A stretch of 64,000 nt of DNA from Bradyrhizobium agreste (GTDB taxonomy: Bacteria > Pseudomonadota > Alphaproteobacteria > Rhizobiales > Xanthobacteraceae). The translations under genes and the position numbers were made by a program. Numbering within the stretch: position 1 is the first letter of the stretch; every line of letters starts with the position of its first letter. Below the pieces are notes generated by a model. It saw only the letters and a list, made by a program, of their open reading frames with translations, did no database searches and was not told where the DNA came from. Location: the NCBI RefSeq assembly GCF_016031625.1, contig NZ_JACCHP010000017.1, forward strand, positions 124,001-188,000, in the 5' to 3' direction. This document shows, one piece after another, positions 1 to 7,479 of this stretch.

Positions 1-131
1 AGGTCTTGCTTGAGGCTTGTTCTGCCTGCGTTCCCGGCAAAGAACAAGCCACGTTTGGGAGACATCAGACCCGCGCGAACGGCATTTTTTCCGCTAAGCG
101 CAAATAGTTGAGCGGTTCGCCCTTGGCGCGG

Positions 132-332
132 TCAGTGCCGCAGCAGCTCCGGCTTGCGGATCGTCTGCCGCAGCTCGGCGCCGCAATCGGCGCATTCATA
201 GACGAAGTCGATCTTGGCCAGGCTCCAATGCGGCTCGACCTCGCGCACATACATCGGCAGGAACCCCATACAGGTAGGGCAATTCACTGGCGCGATTTCG
301 ACGTCCTGATGATGCTGAACGTAAGCTGGCAT
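132..332 (-). CDS. Small zinc-ribbon-like hypothetical protein
   Basis: A 66-residue protein of unknown function. It has a CPTC pair near residue 18 and a CADC pair near residue 48, the spacing of a small zinc-ribbon. It is soluble, with no signal peptide. It lies alone, pointing away from the oxidoreductase downstream. The paired cysteines and plausible codon use are the only evidence. A regulatory or nucleic-acid-binding role is a guess. Confidence 0.6.
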   Translation of the reverse strand: MPAYVQHHQDVEIAPVNCPTCMGFLPMYVREVEPHWSLAKIDFVYECADCGAELRQTIRKPELLRH

Positions 333-555
333 CTCGGCTCTCCTTCGCAGGCGACCATCAAACCCCGCGCAAAGGCTACTGCCGGTTGCCCTGATCCCCT
401 CATCAACTCTTTCGAACGGAGGCGGAACGGCGGGCGTTTGTCGTTCGCTGTGACATTCTTGTTACGGCTCTGTACTGTAACGGGCGGACCAAATGGCTAT
501 TTCAAAGGCCGATCCGGTATTCGGACTTTCATCTCAACGATAAGGGAGCACGCCC

Positions 556-1530
556 ATGACGCATGCCATTCGCTTTCACAAAACCGGCGGTCCGGAAGTC
601 CTGGTCTGGGAGGAGGTCAGCGTCGGCAAACCTGGGCCCGGCGAGGCGCGCATCCGCCACACCGCGGTCGGCCTCAATTTCGTCGACATCTATAACCGTT
701 CCGGTCTTTATCCGGCGCAACTGCCGAGCGGGCTCGGCAGCGAGGCGGCCGGCGTCGTCGAGGAGGTCGGGCCCGGCGTCACCGATCTGAAGCTGGGCGA
801 TCGAGTCGCTTATGGCGCCTCGCCGCTCGGGGCCTATTCGGAGGCGCGGCTGATTCCCGCCGACCGGCTGTTGAAATTGCCCGACGGCGTCGACGACAAG
901 ACGGCGGCGGCCATGATGCTCAAGGGGCTCACCACGCAATATCTGATCCGCCAGACCTATCGGGTGAAGGCTGGCGATACCATCCTGCTCCACGCCGCCG
1001 CCGGCGGTGTCGGCCTGATCTTGAGCCAGTGGGCCAAGCATCTCGGCGCGACTGTGATCGGCACCGTCAGCAACGACGAGAAGGCGAAGCTCGCCAAGGC
1101 GCATGGCTGCGACCACGTGATCATCTATACAAGGGAAGATTTCGTGAAGCGGGTCGACGAGATCACCGGCGGCAAGAAGGTGCCGGTGGTGTATGATTCC
1201 GTCGGCAAGGACACGTTCCTGAAATCGCTGGATTGCCTCGCCCCGCTCGGCGTCGCTGCGCTGTTCGGCCAGTCCTCCGGCGCAGTGGAGCCGCTCAATC
1301 TCGGCCTGCTCGCCCAGAAGGGCTCCCTCTACGTCACGCGTCCGACACTGTTCACCTATGCCGCCAAGCGCGAAAATCTGGTGGCGATGGCGGGCGAGTT
1401 GTTCGACGTCGTCAAGTCCGGTGCGGTCAAGATCGAGGTGCATCAGACCTATCCGCTGAAGGACGCCGCCACGGCGCACGCCGATCTTGCGGCACGCAAG
1501 ACCACGGGATCGACCGTTCTCCTGGTGTAA
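556..1530 (+). CDS. qor: NAD(P)H:quinone oxidoreductase, zinc-free MDR family
   Basis: A 324-residue cytosolic enzyme of the quinone oxidoreductase branch of the medium-chain dehydrogenases, which reduces quinones or enones with NADPH. The N-terminal GroES-like fold carries the family signature GLNFVDIYNRSGLYP. The nucleotide site is AAAGGVGLILSQWAKHLGA at about residues 139-157. Structural zinc ligands are absent, as expected for this branch. The ATG follows a GGGAGC ribosome site and the length is normal for the family. A palindromic intergenic repeat follows the stop. The exact substrate is unknown. Confidence 0.93.
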   Translation: MTHAIRFHKTGGPEVLVWEEVSVGKPGPGEARIRHTAVGLNFVDIYNRSGLYPAQLPSGLGSEAAGVVEEVGPGVTDLKLGDRVAYGASPLGAYSEARLIPADRLLKLPDGVDDKTAAAMMLKGLTTQYLIRQTYRVKAGDTILLHAAAGGVGLILSQWAKHLGATVIGTVSNDEKAKLAKAHGCDHVIIYTREDFVKRVDEITGGKKVPVVYDSVGKDTFLKSLDCLAPLGVAALFGQSSGAVEPLNLGLLAQKGSLYVTRPTLFTYAAKRENLVAMAGELFDVVKSGAVKIEVHQTYPLKDAATAHADLAARKTTGSTVLLV

Positions 1531-1558
1531 TGCCCGACGGGGCGGTGGCGCAGGCTCT

Positions 1559-1657
1559 AAAGCGCGATGCGATTAGGATGAATCGTCATCGCGCTTTAGG
1601 CTATTGACGGAGCATGATCTTTTCGGAAAACCGCGGCACGCTTTTCCGGATCATGCT
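1559..1657. repeat. Intergenic palindromic repeat, full copy
   Basis: Two nested hairpins. AAAGCGCGATG (1559-1569) pairs with CATCGCGCTTT (1587-1597). AGCATGATC (1611-1619) pairs with GATCATGCT (1649-1657), with further TTTTCGG/CTTTTCCG complementarity inside. Partial copies occur at 17242-17294 and 56566-56633. From memory this type of repeat is common in Bradyrhizobium and relatives. It may end transcription of the oxidoreductase gene. Confidence 0.8.
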
Positions 1658-1668
1658 CTTGGCCTGCG

Positions 1669-1944
1669 TCACGTCCTCTCGTGCTTGCGCAGGTCGCGGA
1701 TGTGATCGAGGCGGATTGCCTGGAGATCGACGTCCTCGGGCTCGATCTGTGGGAGAGCCGCCTCGGCCAGGATGGCCTCGGTGACATCCTCGACCGAGTT
1801 CTCCACAATCTCGTGGATGAACGAGACGTTCCGATACTCACCCGAGGCGAGGCGGGAGATGACCTCGCGCCGGGTGATTTCGGGATCGACGACCGCCTCG
1901 CGGCCCCGCCGCCCATAATCGATCATCACGACGAAATATTGCAT
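1669..1944 (-). CDS. Hypothetical protein, probable target of the S24 repressor
   Basis: A 91-residue acidic protein starting MQYFVVMIDYGRRG, family not recognised. It has no signal peptide or membrane segment. Its upstream region carries a TTGACA -35 box and a palindromic TTCCGA-type site like the operators of the neighbouring S24 repressor, so it is probably in the same regulon. The gene is monocistronic and followed by the intergenic palindromic repeat. Confidence 0.7.
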   Translation of the reverse strand: MQYFVVMIDYGRRGREAVVDPEITRREVISRLASGEYRNVSFIHEIVENSVEDVTEAILAEAALPQIEPEDVDLQAIRLDHIRDLRKHERT

Positions 1945-1981
1945 GAAACGATCCTGCCGCGCTCCGTGGTCGGGGTGCGGC

Positions 1982-2012
1982 AGATTATTTTCGAAAATCG
2001 GAATTATGTCAA
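1982..2012 (-). promoter_or_regulatory. Promoter with repressor-type operator
   Basis: Reading on the minus strand, TTGACA (2012-2007) and TAATCT (1987-1982) are separated by 19 bp. The spacer contains TTCCGATTTTCGAA (2003-1990), close to the palindrome in the S24 repressor's own promoter. The shared motif suggests the repressor at 2047-2655 controls this promoter. The regulatory link is inferred. Confidence 0.5.
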
Positions 2013-2046
2013 GCGCGATTTCTATAAATCGGAAATGGCGGCTGTC

Positions 2047-2655
2047 TCATTTACCCTTCTTGCGCGGGCGCGCCGACTTCGCGCGCAGCCGCTCAAGCTG
2101 CCCCTTGGGCATGGACAGGCAGATCTCCCCGACCCAGTCGAGCTTGACACCGACGATCGGCTTGGCATTGAAGCTCGTGAGGTTGACCACCGAGGGGGAT
2201 TTGCCCCGCTCGATGGTCTTCAGATAGCGCTCGCCGGTCTTGAGGCGGACCACTGCCTCTTCGCCGTAAAAGCTCGACAGCGGGTGGCGCTGGTCCTTGT
2301 AGACGACGATGACGTCCCCGCTCTCGTATTTCGGCAGCATCGAATCGCCCACGATCTCGAATGCGATCGTCTCTTCCATGATCGGGAAGGGCAATGTGAC
2401 GTCACCGAGACCTTCCGGCGGAACCTGTTCGTAATCCGGCTCGATCACCGCGCCGGCTCCGACGCGGCCCATGATCGGCGCGAGATTGAGCTCGAGATAT
2501 TCCATGATCGGAATGATCTCCGAGGCCTTCACCAGGCGCTCGCCGCCGAGAATCTCCGAGACGGCGCCGGGTCGCACGCCCATGGCCGCCGCCAGGCCGC
2601 CCTTGCTCTTGCCCGTCTTCTCAAGGCCCCGCTCGATCATTGCTACGTCCAACAT
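2047..2655 (-). CDS. HTH repressor with S24 (LexA/CI-type) autopeptidase domain
   Basis: A 202-residue protein with the layout of phage CI/LexA-type regulators. An XRE-like helix-turn-helix (about residues 5-55, GGLAAAMGVRPGAVSEIL) precedes an S24 peptidase domain with nucleophile Ser105 in GDSML and general-base Lys146 in RYLKTIERG. An Ala67-Gly68 pair lies in the linker where such proteins cut themselves. The tail is Lys/Arg-rich. It is divergent from a GcrA-like gene, and palindromic sites lie in the shared promoter region, indicating autoregulation. A phage origin is likely. Whether RecA triggers cleavage is unknown. Confidence 0.88.
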   Translation of the reverse strand: MLDVAMIERGLEKTGKSKGGLAAAMGVRPGAVSEILGGERLVKASEIIPIMEYLELNLAPIMGRVGAGAVIEPDYEQVPPEGLGDVTLPFPIMEETIAFEIVGDSMLPKYESGDVIVVYKDQRHPLSSFYGEEAVVRLKTGERYLKTIERGKSPSVVNLTSFNAKPIVGVKLDWVGEICLSMPKGQLERLRAKSARPRKKGK

Positions 2656-2687
2656 GGTGATTCCCTCGATTGCGCACCGTTTCGCCT

Positions 2688-2717
2688 CTTATAATCCGAA
2701 ATTCGGAATTGATGCAA
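2688..2717 (-). promoter_or_regulatory. S24 repressor promoter with operator between -35 and -10
   Basis: On the minus strand, TTGCAT (2717-2712) and TATAAG (2693-2688) lie 18 bp apart. The spacer holds the perfect odd-centred palindrome TCCGAA-A-TTCGGA (2695-2707), so bound repressor would cover the promoter. This fits negative autoregulation of the downstream S24 gene. Confidence 0.6.
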
Positions 2718-2740
2718 TTATGAATATCAGAAATACGAGC

Positions 2741-2760
2741 TTGACTCTATATTCGGAATA
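2741..2760 (+). promoter_or_regulatory. Operator-like palindrome upstream of the GcrA-like gene
   Basis: The palindrome TATTC-G-GAATA (2750-2760) has the same TTCGGAA core as the repressor's own operator. It lies just downstream of a TTGACT -35-like box at 2741-2746 and 10-50 bp ahead of the possible starts of the divergent gene. It is probably a second binding site of the S24 protein. Confidence 0.45.
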
Positions 2761-2769
2761 ACGGAATGT

Positions 2770-3348
2770 GTGTCTCGCCTCTCGGGTGGAGGCGCATCAC
2801 AGGACAGCAGCATGGAACCGGGCCATTGGCCGTCGGAGCACTCCGACGCGCTTCGCGACTATTTTCACAAAGGCATGTCTTATGCGGAGATTGGAAGGCA
2901 ATTAAACGCAAGGTTTGGAACGGCTTATACGCGAAGCGCGGTGATCGGCCGCGCCAAGCGGCTCGGGCTCATCGTGCCGCAATGGATGACCAGCCCGGCG
3001 CTGGCGCCGCCCTTGCCGGGCGAACCGAGCCTGATTTCGCCGCGCCGGGCCACGTGGCCGAGCCTCAATCTGCCGCCGAAGTCCGCCATGAAGCCTGCGG
3101 CGCGGCTGAAGTTGCGCTGTGTCGGCATCCAGCCGCGCCTGATCCCATTGGTCGAACTCGAGCCGACCGACTGCCGCTATCCCTATGGCGGCGACAAGGA
3201 CGGTGAGGAAATCGCCTTCTGCGGCCACCCGCGCCAGCCGGGCTCAAGCTATTGCGCGCCGCATGGCCGCCTGACGCGCCGTTCCGAGGCTGCGTCAGCA
3301 ACCCGTGTCGCAGGACCCGTCGTGCTGCGGCTGGTCTCGGTCGTCTGA
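2770..3348 (+). CDS. GcrA-family regulator
   Basis: The N-terminal region (WPSEHSDALRDYFHKGMSYAEIG...RSAVIGRAKRLGL) matches the GcrA helix-turn-helix, which in alphaproteobacteria works with sigma70 at methylated GANTC promoters. The C-terminal part has the GcrA-like Cys/His pattern CRYPYGG...FCGHPRQPGSSYCAPHGRL. The GTG at 2770 gives 192 residues. The ATG at 2812 (MEPGHWP) would place the domain at the N-terminus as in canonical GcrA and may be the true start. It is divergent from the S24 repressor and probably regulated by it. This is likely an accessory or phage-borne paralogue, not the core cell-cycle gene. Confidence 0.85.
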   Translation: MSRLSGGGASQDSSMEPGHWPSEHSDALRDYFHKGMSYAEIGRQLNARFGTAYTRSAVIGRAKRLGLIVPQWMTSPALAPPLPGEPSLISPRRATWPSLNLPPKSAMKPAARLKLRCVGIQPRLIPLVELEPTDCRYPYGGDKDGEEIAFCGHPRQPGSSYCAPHGRLTRRSEAASATRVAGPVVLRLVSVV

Positions 3349-3394
3349 CAGTCCCGCCCGCCGTTCAATCCCAAGTCTTGCAAGGAGTATCCGA

Positions 3395-3970
3395 GTGGCT
3401 CGTGCCCGACGCAACAAGTCCTACAAATTAGCGCAGATCTACGACCGGCGGTCGCGGGAGGTGCCGTTTAACGCCGAGATCGCGGAGGTGGAGGTCGACA
3501 ATCCGCTCGGGCTCGATTCCGGCGAGAAGATCCTGGCCATCCGGTCCGTCCGCGGCGATCCGCTCGGCCGGCTGCACGCGCACCACCAGATCGACGAGGC
3601 CCAGTACCGCGGCGGGCGCGCCTTCCAGAACGACTGGGAGCGGGCGGAGCGTGGCCCGCAGGCGGTGGATACGACGCGCGAATATGTCGATGGGACCGGC
3701 ACGCGCGAGCCCGTCACCGAGAGCCAGCGTCAGGCGGTGTTGCGGCTCAATCGAGTCGAGCGAGAGCTCGGCACCGACGGTGCCGCGCTGGTACACGACG
3801 TACTGGTGCTGGGTCTGACCATGGATCAGGTCGGTCAGCGTCGTGCCGTCCGCACGCAACGCTGGAACGATTACTTCGCGCGGCGTTTTCGCGAATGCCT
3901 GGACCGGCTGGCGCTGATCTACGGCTTCGCGACGGAGACGGGAACGGCGCGCGGGAGCCGGCGCGGATGA
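3395..3970 (+). CDS. Hypothetical protein downstream of the GcrA-like gene
   Basis: A 191-residue basic protein starting at a GTG preceded by AAGGAG (3382-3387). It starts MARARRNKSYKLAQIYDRRS and continues with QRQAVLRLNRVERELG and VLGLTMDQVG, which resemble DNA-binding helices. The family is not recognised. It lies 46 bp after the GcrA-like gene in the same direction and is probably cotranscribed. The regulatory context suggests a nucleic-acid-related role. Confidence 0.75.
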   Translation: MARARRNKSYKLAQIYDRRSREVPFNAEIAEVEVDNPLGLDSGEKILAIRSVRGDPLGRLHAHHQIDEAQYRGGRAFQNDWERAERGPQAVDTTREYVDGTGTREPVTESQRQAVLRLNRVERELGTDGAALVHDVLVLGLTMDQVGQRRAVRTQRWNDYFARRFRECLDRLALIYGFATETGTARGSRRG

Positions 3971-4015
3971 TTGCGGAACGCCGGCGGTCGCGGCCGCCGG
4001 CGTCCCATCGATTGC

Positions 4016-4372
4016 TTACGGATGAGGGACGATTCGGTAGGGCGTGGTGTAGGGCTCGACGCGCAGCGAGGCATGGGCCAGCAGGCCGATCTTGGCTGTC
4101 GGTGCCTGCTGCAATTCGCCGTTGGGGCCACGATGCACGTTGTATTGCCAGACGGTGAGATCGCCTTTCTGTGCCAGCGCATGTGCAACGGCGCTCGCAT
4201 CATTGCCGCCGAGCGCCTGAAGCTCCTCCGCCGACAGTCCGACGACGATCTCGTCCTTGACGGTGACGATCTTGAACAGGTTCATCTTGGTCTCCTGCGC
4301 CCATGCGCCTTGTGTCGAGAGGGTGAGAAGCGCGACTGCGGCGCCCTTGATGAGATCGCAGCGAGAAAGCAT
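4016..4372 (-). CDS. Exported hypothetical protein
   Basis: The protein is 118 residues from MLSRCDLIKGAAVALLTLSTQGAWAQ, a clear Sec signal peptide with an AWA-type cleavage site. A longer in-frame opening exists upstream, but this ATG puts the signal at the N-terminus. The mature part (about 95 residues) is small and mixed alpha/beta in character with no recognised motif. It is monocistronic and probably periplasmic. Confidence 0.7.
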   Translation of the reverse strand: MLSRCDLIKGAAVALLTLSTQGAWAQETKMNLFKIVTVKDEIVVGLSAEELQALGGNDASAVAHALAQKGDLTVWQYNVHRGPNGELQQAPTAKIGLLAHASLRVEPYTTPYRIVPHP

Positions 4373-4942
4373 GCCGTCGTCCTTTGGTGCTGAGGCGCGC
4401 CCACATCGGAGAGTCTTCAGCCATGGCGCCCCAATCTGCGTGGCCGTGCCGCAACGGCTTGGTCGCTTGCGCATTGACGGCGGTTCACGGTGGACCGGCC
4501 GCGAGATCGACTTTCACGCGCCTAATGCAACCGCCGGGACCGGATTCAACAAATGCGTGTATATTGCCGAAGAATCGCCAATTCGTGCGCGCTAACGTGC
4601 ATTCACATCGGAAACACGACGAAACCCTGTGTCGATTGATACCCACGAGGGCCTGTGTTGCGTGATTGATGCCGCTTCTTGACGCAGGTGGGTGACGGCG
4701 AGCGATATTCCTGTTATCCGGAAAACGCCGTAGCGCGATGCAGACCAGGCATCGCTATACCCACGGTTGGGCTTGCCGGATGGGTTGTTGCTTGGCATAG
4801 TTGCAACCAGATGGCGGCTGTCGTTTGGATGCGGTTCAGCGTGCAACCCGGCGGGTCCCTTCGGCCGAACGTTCGTCGCCATGGTTCTGTTCGGCGTTCG
4901 GTTGTCGAGAGGATCACGACCGATGCTTGTCATAGGTGCGAG
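4373..4942. other. 570 bp with no recognised gene
   Basis: Several overlapping open frames on both strands have poor codon use and no recognisable protein. No RNA gene, repeat or clear terminator was seen. A promoter for the small gene at 4943 may lie at its end. Confidence 0.4.
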
Positions 4943-5128
4943 ATGAAAAACCTCAATTTCGCGGCCGAGCTGCATCTCAAGCTCGGTGTGCCTGCAGGCA
5001 GCACTGTCGAAAGTCTGCGCCTGCTCCGCGCCTTCCTGAAGCTTGCGCCGCGACAGCGCTTCGAGGTGATCAAGCTGGTCGAAGATCTCGCCACCGAAGA
5101 AGTTCTTCCCGAGCACCCCTTATCCTAA
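4943..5128 (+). CDS. Small hypothetical protein
   Basis: A 61-residue protein starting MKNLNFAAELHLKLG, rich in helix-formers, with no signal peptide. The open frame extends upstream, but the ATG at 4943 follows a weak AGGTGCGAG site and is where protein-like composition begins. Function unknown. It lies 146 bp ahead of the phasin gene in the same direction. Confidence 0.5.
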   Translation: MKNLNFAAELHLKLGVPAGSTVESLRLLRAFLKLAPRQRFEVIKLVEDLATEEVLPEHPLS

Positions 5129-5273
5129 AGTCTGGCCGCGCGCCGGCCCCATGCCGTTTCCCGATCCTTTCCTGCCGAAGCAGGGCTCCCGGTGTCGTTC
5201 CCCGCAGGGCTGGCCGCTGGATAGCGGCCGGGCAAGTGTGGTATTCAGATGGGAAAAAGGGAGGAGTGCGATC

Positions 5274-5615
5274 ATGATCGAACCGAAGCTCGAAGTTCCG
5301 GCCGAACTGCGCGACTTGGCCGAGAAGACGATCGACCAGGCGGAGAAGGCTTTCGGCATGTTCTTTGAAGCGGCGACCAAATCGATGTCGTCCGTTCCGG
5401 GGGCGGGGACAGAGGTGTCGAAGCAGGCGTTGGCTTTCACGGAGCAGAACATGAAGTCGGCCTTCGAGCATGCACGCAAGCTGGTGCATGCCACCGACCT
5501 CCAGGAGGCGATGCGAATCCAATCCGATTTCCTCCGCAGTCAGTTCACCAGCGCCGGGGATCACATGCGTCAGATGACCGGCAGTCTCATGCAGCCCGGC
5601 AAAGGCAAGTCCTGA
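5274..5615 (+). CDS. Phasin family protein (PHA granule surface)
   Basis: A 113-residue, helix-rich amphipathic protein with the phasin_2 pattern: AEKTIDQAEKAFGMFFEAA near the start and ALAFTEQNMKSAFEHARKL and QSDFLRSQF later. Phasins coat polyhydroxyalkanoate granules and control their size. The ATG at 5274 follows GGGAGGAG. A hairpin 130 bp after the stop may end the transcript. A PHA synthase is found at 61.9 kb in this window but is not linked to it. Confidence 0.88.
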   Translation: MIEPKLEVPAELRDLAEKTIDQAEKAFGMFFEAATKSMSSVPGAGTEVSKQALAFTEQNMKSAFEHARKLVHATDLQEAMRIQSDFLRSQFTSAGDHMRQMTGSLMQPGKGKS

Positions 5616-5744
5616 TTCTCGGTCTGTGTACAGCGTGCCCACAAATTGATCTTGTATGACGTGAAGATCCGCGCTTCGATACCGGTGCAGGTCCATGACG
5701 GGCCACCGAATGATCCCATTCGCCGTCCGTCATCCTTTCTGCTG

Positions 5745-5770
5745 ATCCCTGCCGGTCCACCGGCAGGGAT
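5745..5770 (+). terminator. Putative terminator after the phasin gene
   Basis: ATCCCTGCCGG (5745-5755) pairs perfectly with CCGGCAGGGAT (5760-5770) over a TCCA tetraloop, followed by TTTGCATTTG. The stem is strong but the T-tract is interrupted. Confidence 0.6.
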
Positions 5771-5900
5771 TTGCATTTGCAGCCTTCGTGCAGCCCGGCG
5801 TAACCATCAGGGATGAAGCTCGATCTATTCCTGAAGCATGACCTTCGGAAATGCGCTGCGCTGTTTGCGCGAGCGCGGCCTTCGGCGGCCGATCAGGCAT

Positions 5901-6218
5901 CTAACGCAGCGATGCGATGTAGGCCGCGATATCGCCGGCTTCGGTTCGGCTCAGGGGAAAATTCGGCATCTTCGGGTGCGGATCGAGCAGGAAGAAGGCG
6001 AGCCTTTCCGCACTGAAATCCGGCCGGCGCGCGACGGACGTAAAGGAAGGGACGTCGGCGCTCGCCTGGGCCTGTCTGTTCGCCACGACATGGCAGCTGG
6101 CACACCAGCGCCTGGCGAGTTCGGCGCCGTGATTGGCATCAGCGCCGAGAGCAGACGACGAGCCGAAGCCAGAGACGAGGCCAAGCAGCAGGAAAATCCG
6201 TCTCACATGCCGGAGCAT
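5901..6218 (-). CDS. Small periplasmic c-type cytochrome
   Basis: The protein is 105 residues from MLRHVRRIFLLLGLVSGFG, a signal peptide. The mature domain has one haem-binding CASCH motif and a distal Met in KMPNFPLS that can act as sixth ligand, followed by the usual C-terminal helix (AGDIAAYIASL). This is a class I monohaem cytochrome for electron transfer. A further upstream start is possible but would bury the signal peptide. No redox partner is encoded beside it. Confidence 0.87.
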   Translation of the reverse strand: MLRHVRRIFLLLGLVSGFGSSSALGADANHGAELARRWCASCHVVANRQAQASADVPSFTSVARRPDFSAERLAFFLLDPHPKMPNFPLSRTEAGDIAAYIASLR

Positions 6219-6500
6219 AGGGCAATCTTTCTGCATTCGCTTGCGGCTGCCGCGCTCATCCGCAGCAGGATCCTGGAAACTGCGAGAGATCGATGCGAGC
6301 GACGATCGAGCGCAGTAGCCTGCGGGTCGAACGATAGAGATGCCGCATGAATCCCGGCACTCTCGCCGCGGGCTGGCCCTTCGGAACAAAGCTTTTCGTA
6401 TCAAGACTTCCGGTATCGTGCGACACGTGTCTCTCCGACGCCATGTGGTTTTCTACCGCGCCGCGTGAGAGCCGCCTTGATCTGCCGCAAAGCGTCCCGG

Positions 6501-7331
6501 CTAATAATCTCCTGGGTTCATGATCATTGGGCTCTTCGTTTCCGCCGGCGCGAGCGCGCTGCTGGCGCTGTCACGCAGGAAGCGGTCGAGCGTCTCCTGT
6601 ATCTTCTCCTTGACCGAGGTGGGACCGCGGTCGCTCATCTCCGTGTGCTGTGCGCCGGTGAGGATGATGTCGATGCCGCGCGCCTTGGCCTCTTCCGGCG
6701 TCGGAAGCACGCCGGGGTCTGTCACGAAGTGCGGGTCCTTCGAGCGGAACGACAGGATCTTCATGTGGTCGCTGACCACAAAGGGCACCCGCAGATTGTC
6801 GAGCGTGATCACCTTCGACACCAGCTCCGGGTGCTGATGGGCGACATACATGGAGACGTCGCCGCCATTGGAGTGGCCGACGAGGGTAATGTGGTCGTAT
6901 TCGACGTTCTCCTGCCGTTTCTTCAGCTCGCCCAGCACGAAGAGAATGTTGGCTTCGCAGCGGATGTAGACGTCACGCCGACCGACATATTGCTGACCGA
7001 CTTGCGTCATCAGCGGCGGATCGCTCGGCAAGTCCTGCTGGATGCTGGCAACCAGATAGCCTCGCGCGGCGAGCACGTTGGCAAGGAAGGAATATTCGGT
7101 CGCCTTGACGGTGTTGCCGTTGCTGATGACGGCGAGGGGAAGCTTCCAGAGGCCGAGATTGGCCTTGGTCTCGTAGTCGCGCCGCACGGCGATCTCGACC
7201 GAGATCGGGCGCTGGCGCGAGGCGTCGAAGAGGGCCAGGGCCTCATGGCGGATCGCGAACTGGCTGACGACGAAATACTGCCCGATGCCGAGGACGCAGA
7301 GAAGCGCCAGGGTGGCAAACACCTTTTTCAT
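6501..7331 (-). CDS. Alpha/beta-hydrolase-fold protein, membrane-anchored or exported
   Basis: A protein of about 276 residues beginning MKKVFATLALLCVLGIGQYFVV, a signal peptide or anchor. The nucleophile elbow is GHSNGG (ITLVGHSNGGDVS). A late acidic stretch (GIDIILTGAQHTEMSD) may hold the Asp and His of the triad. A dienelactone-hydrolase-like esterase is possible. A TTG four codons upstream has a better-spaced AAGGTGA site, so the start is uncertain. Monocistronic; substrate unknown. Confidence 0.8.
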   Translation of the reverse strand: MKKVFATLALLCVLGIGQYFVVSQFAIRHEALALFDASRQRPISVEIAVRRDYETKANLGLWKLPLAVISNGNTVKATEYSFLANVLAARGYLVASIQQDLPSDPPLMTQVGQQYVGRRDVYIRCEANILFVLGELKKRQENVEYDHITLVGHSNGGDVSMYVAHQHPELVSKVITLDNLRVPFVVSDHMKILSFRSKDPHFVTDPGVLPTPEEAKARGIDIILTGAQHTEMSDRGPTSVKEKIQETLDRFLRDSASSALAPAETKSPMIMNPGDY

Positions 7332-7479
7332 GATCCGTCTCAAATCACCTTTGCCTGAACATGATCGTTGGGAACTCCCGGTCGAGCGATCGTGAGGAGG
7401 TTACGGGATCAAATTTAGGCAAGTCTGTGGACAAGGCCGCGAAAAGGCCGCAAGCCGGCTCGATCGCGCGAAGAACGGG

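Noticed and set aside
4592..5116. A 174-codon minus-strand frame upstream of the phasin gene.
   Set aside because: Composition is not protein-like and it overlaps the better-supported small plus-strand gene at 4943.
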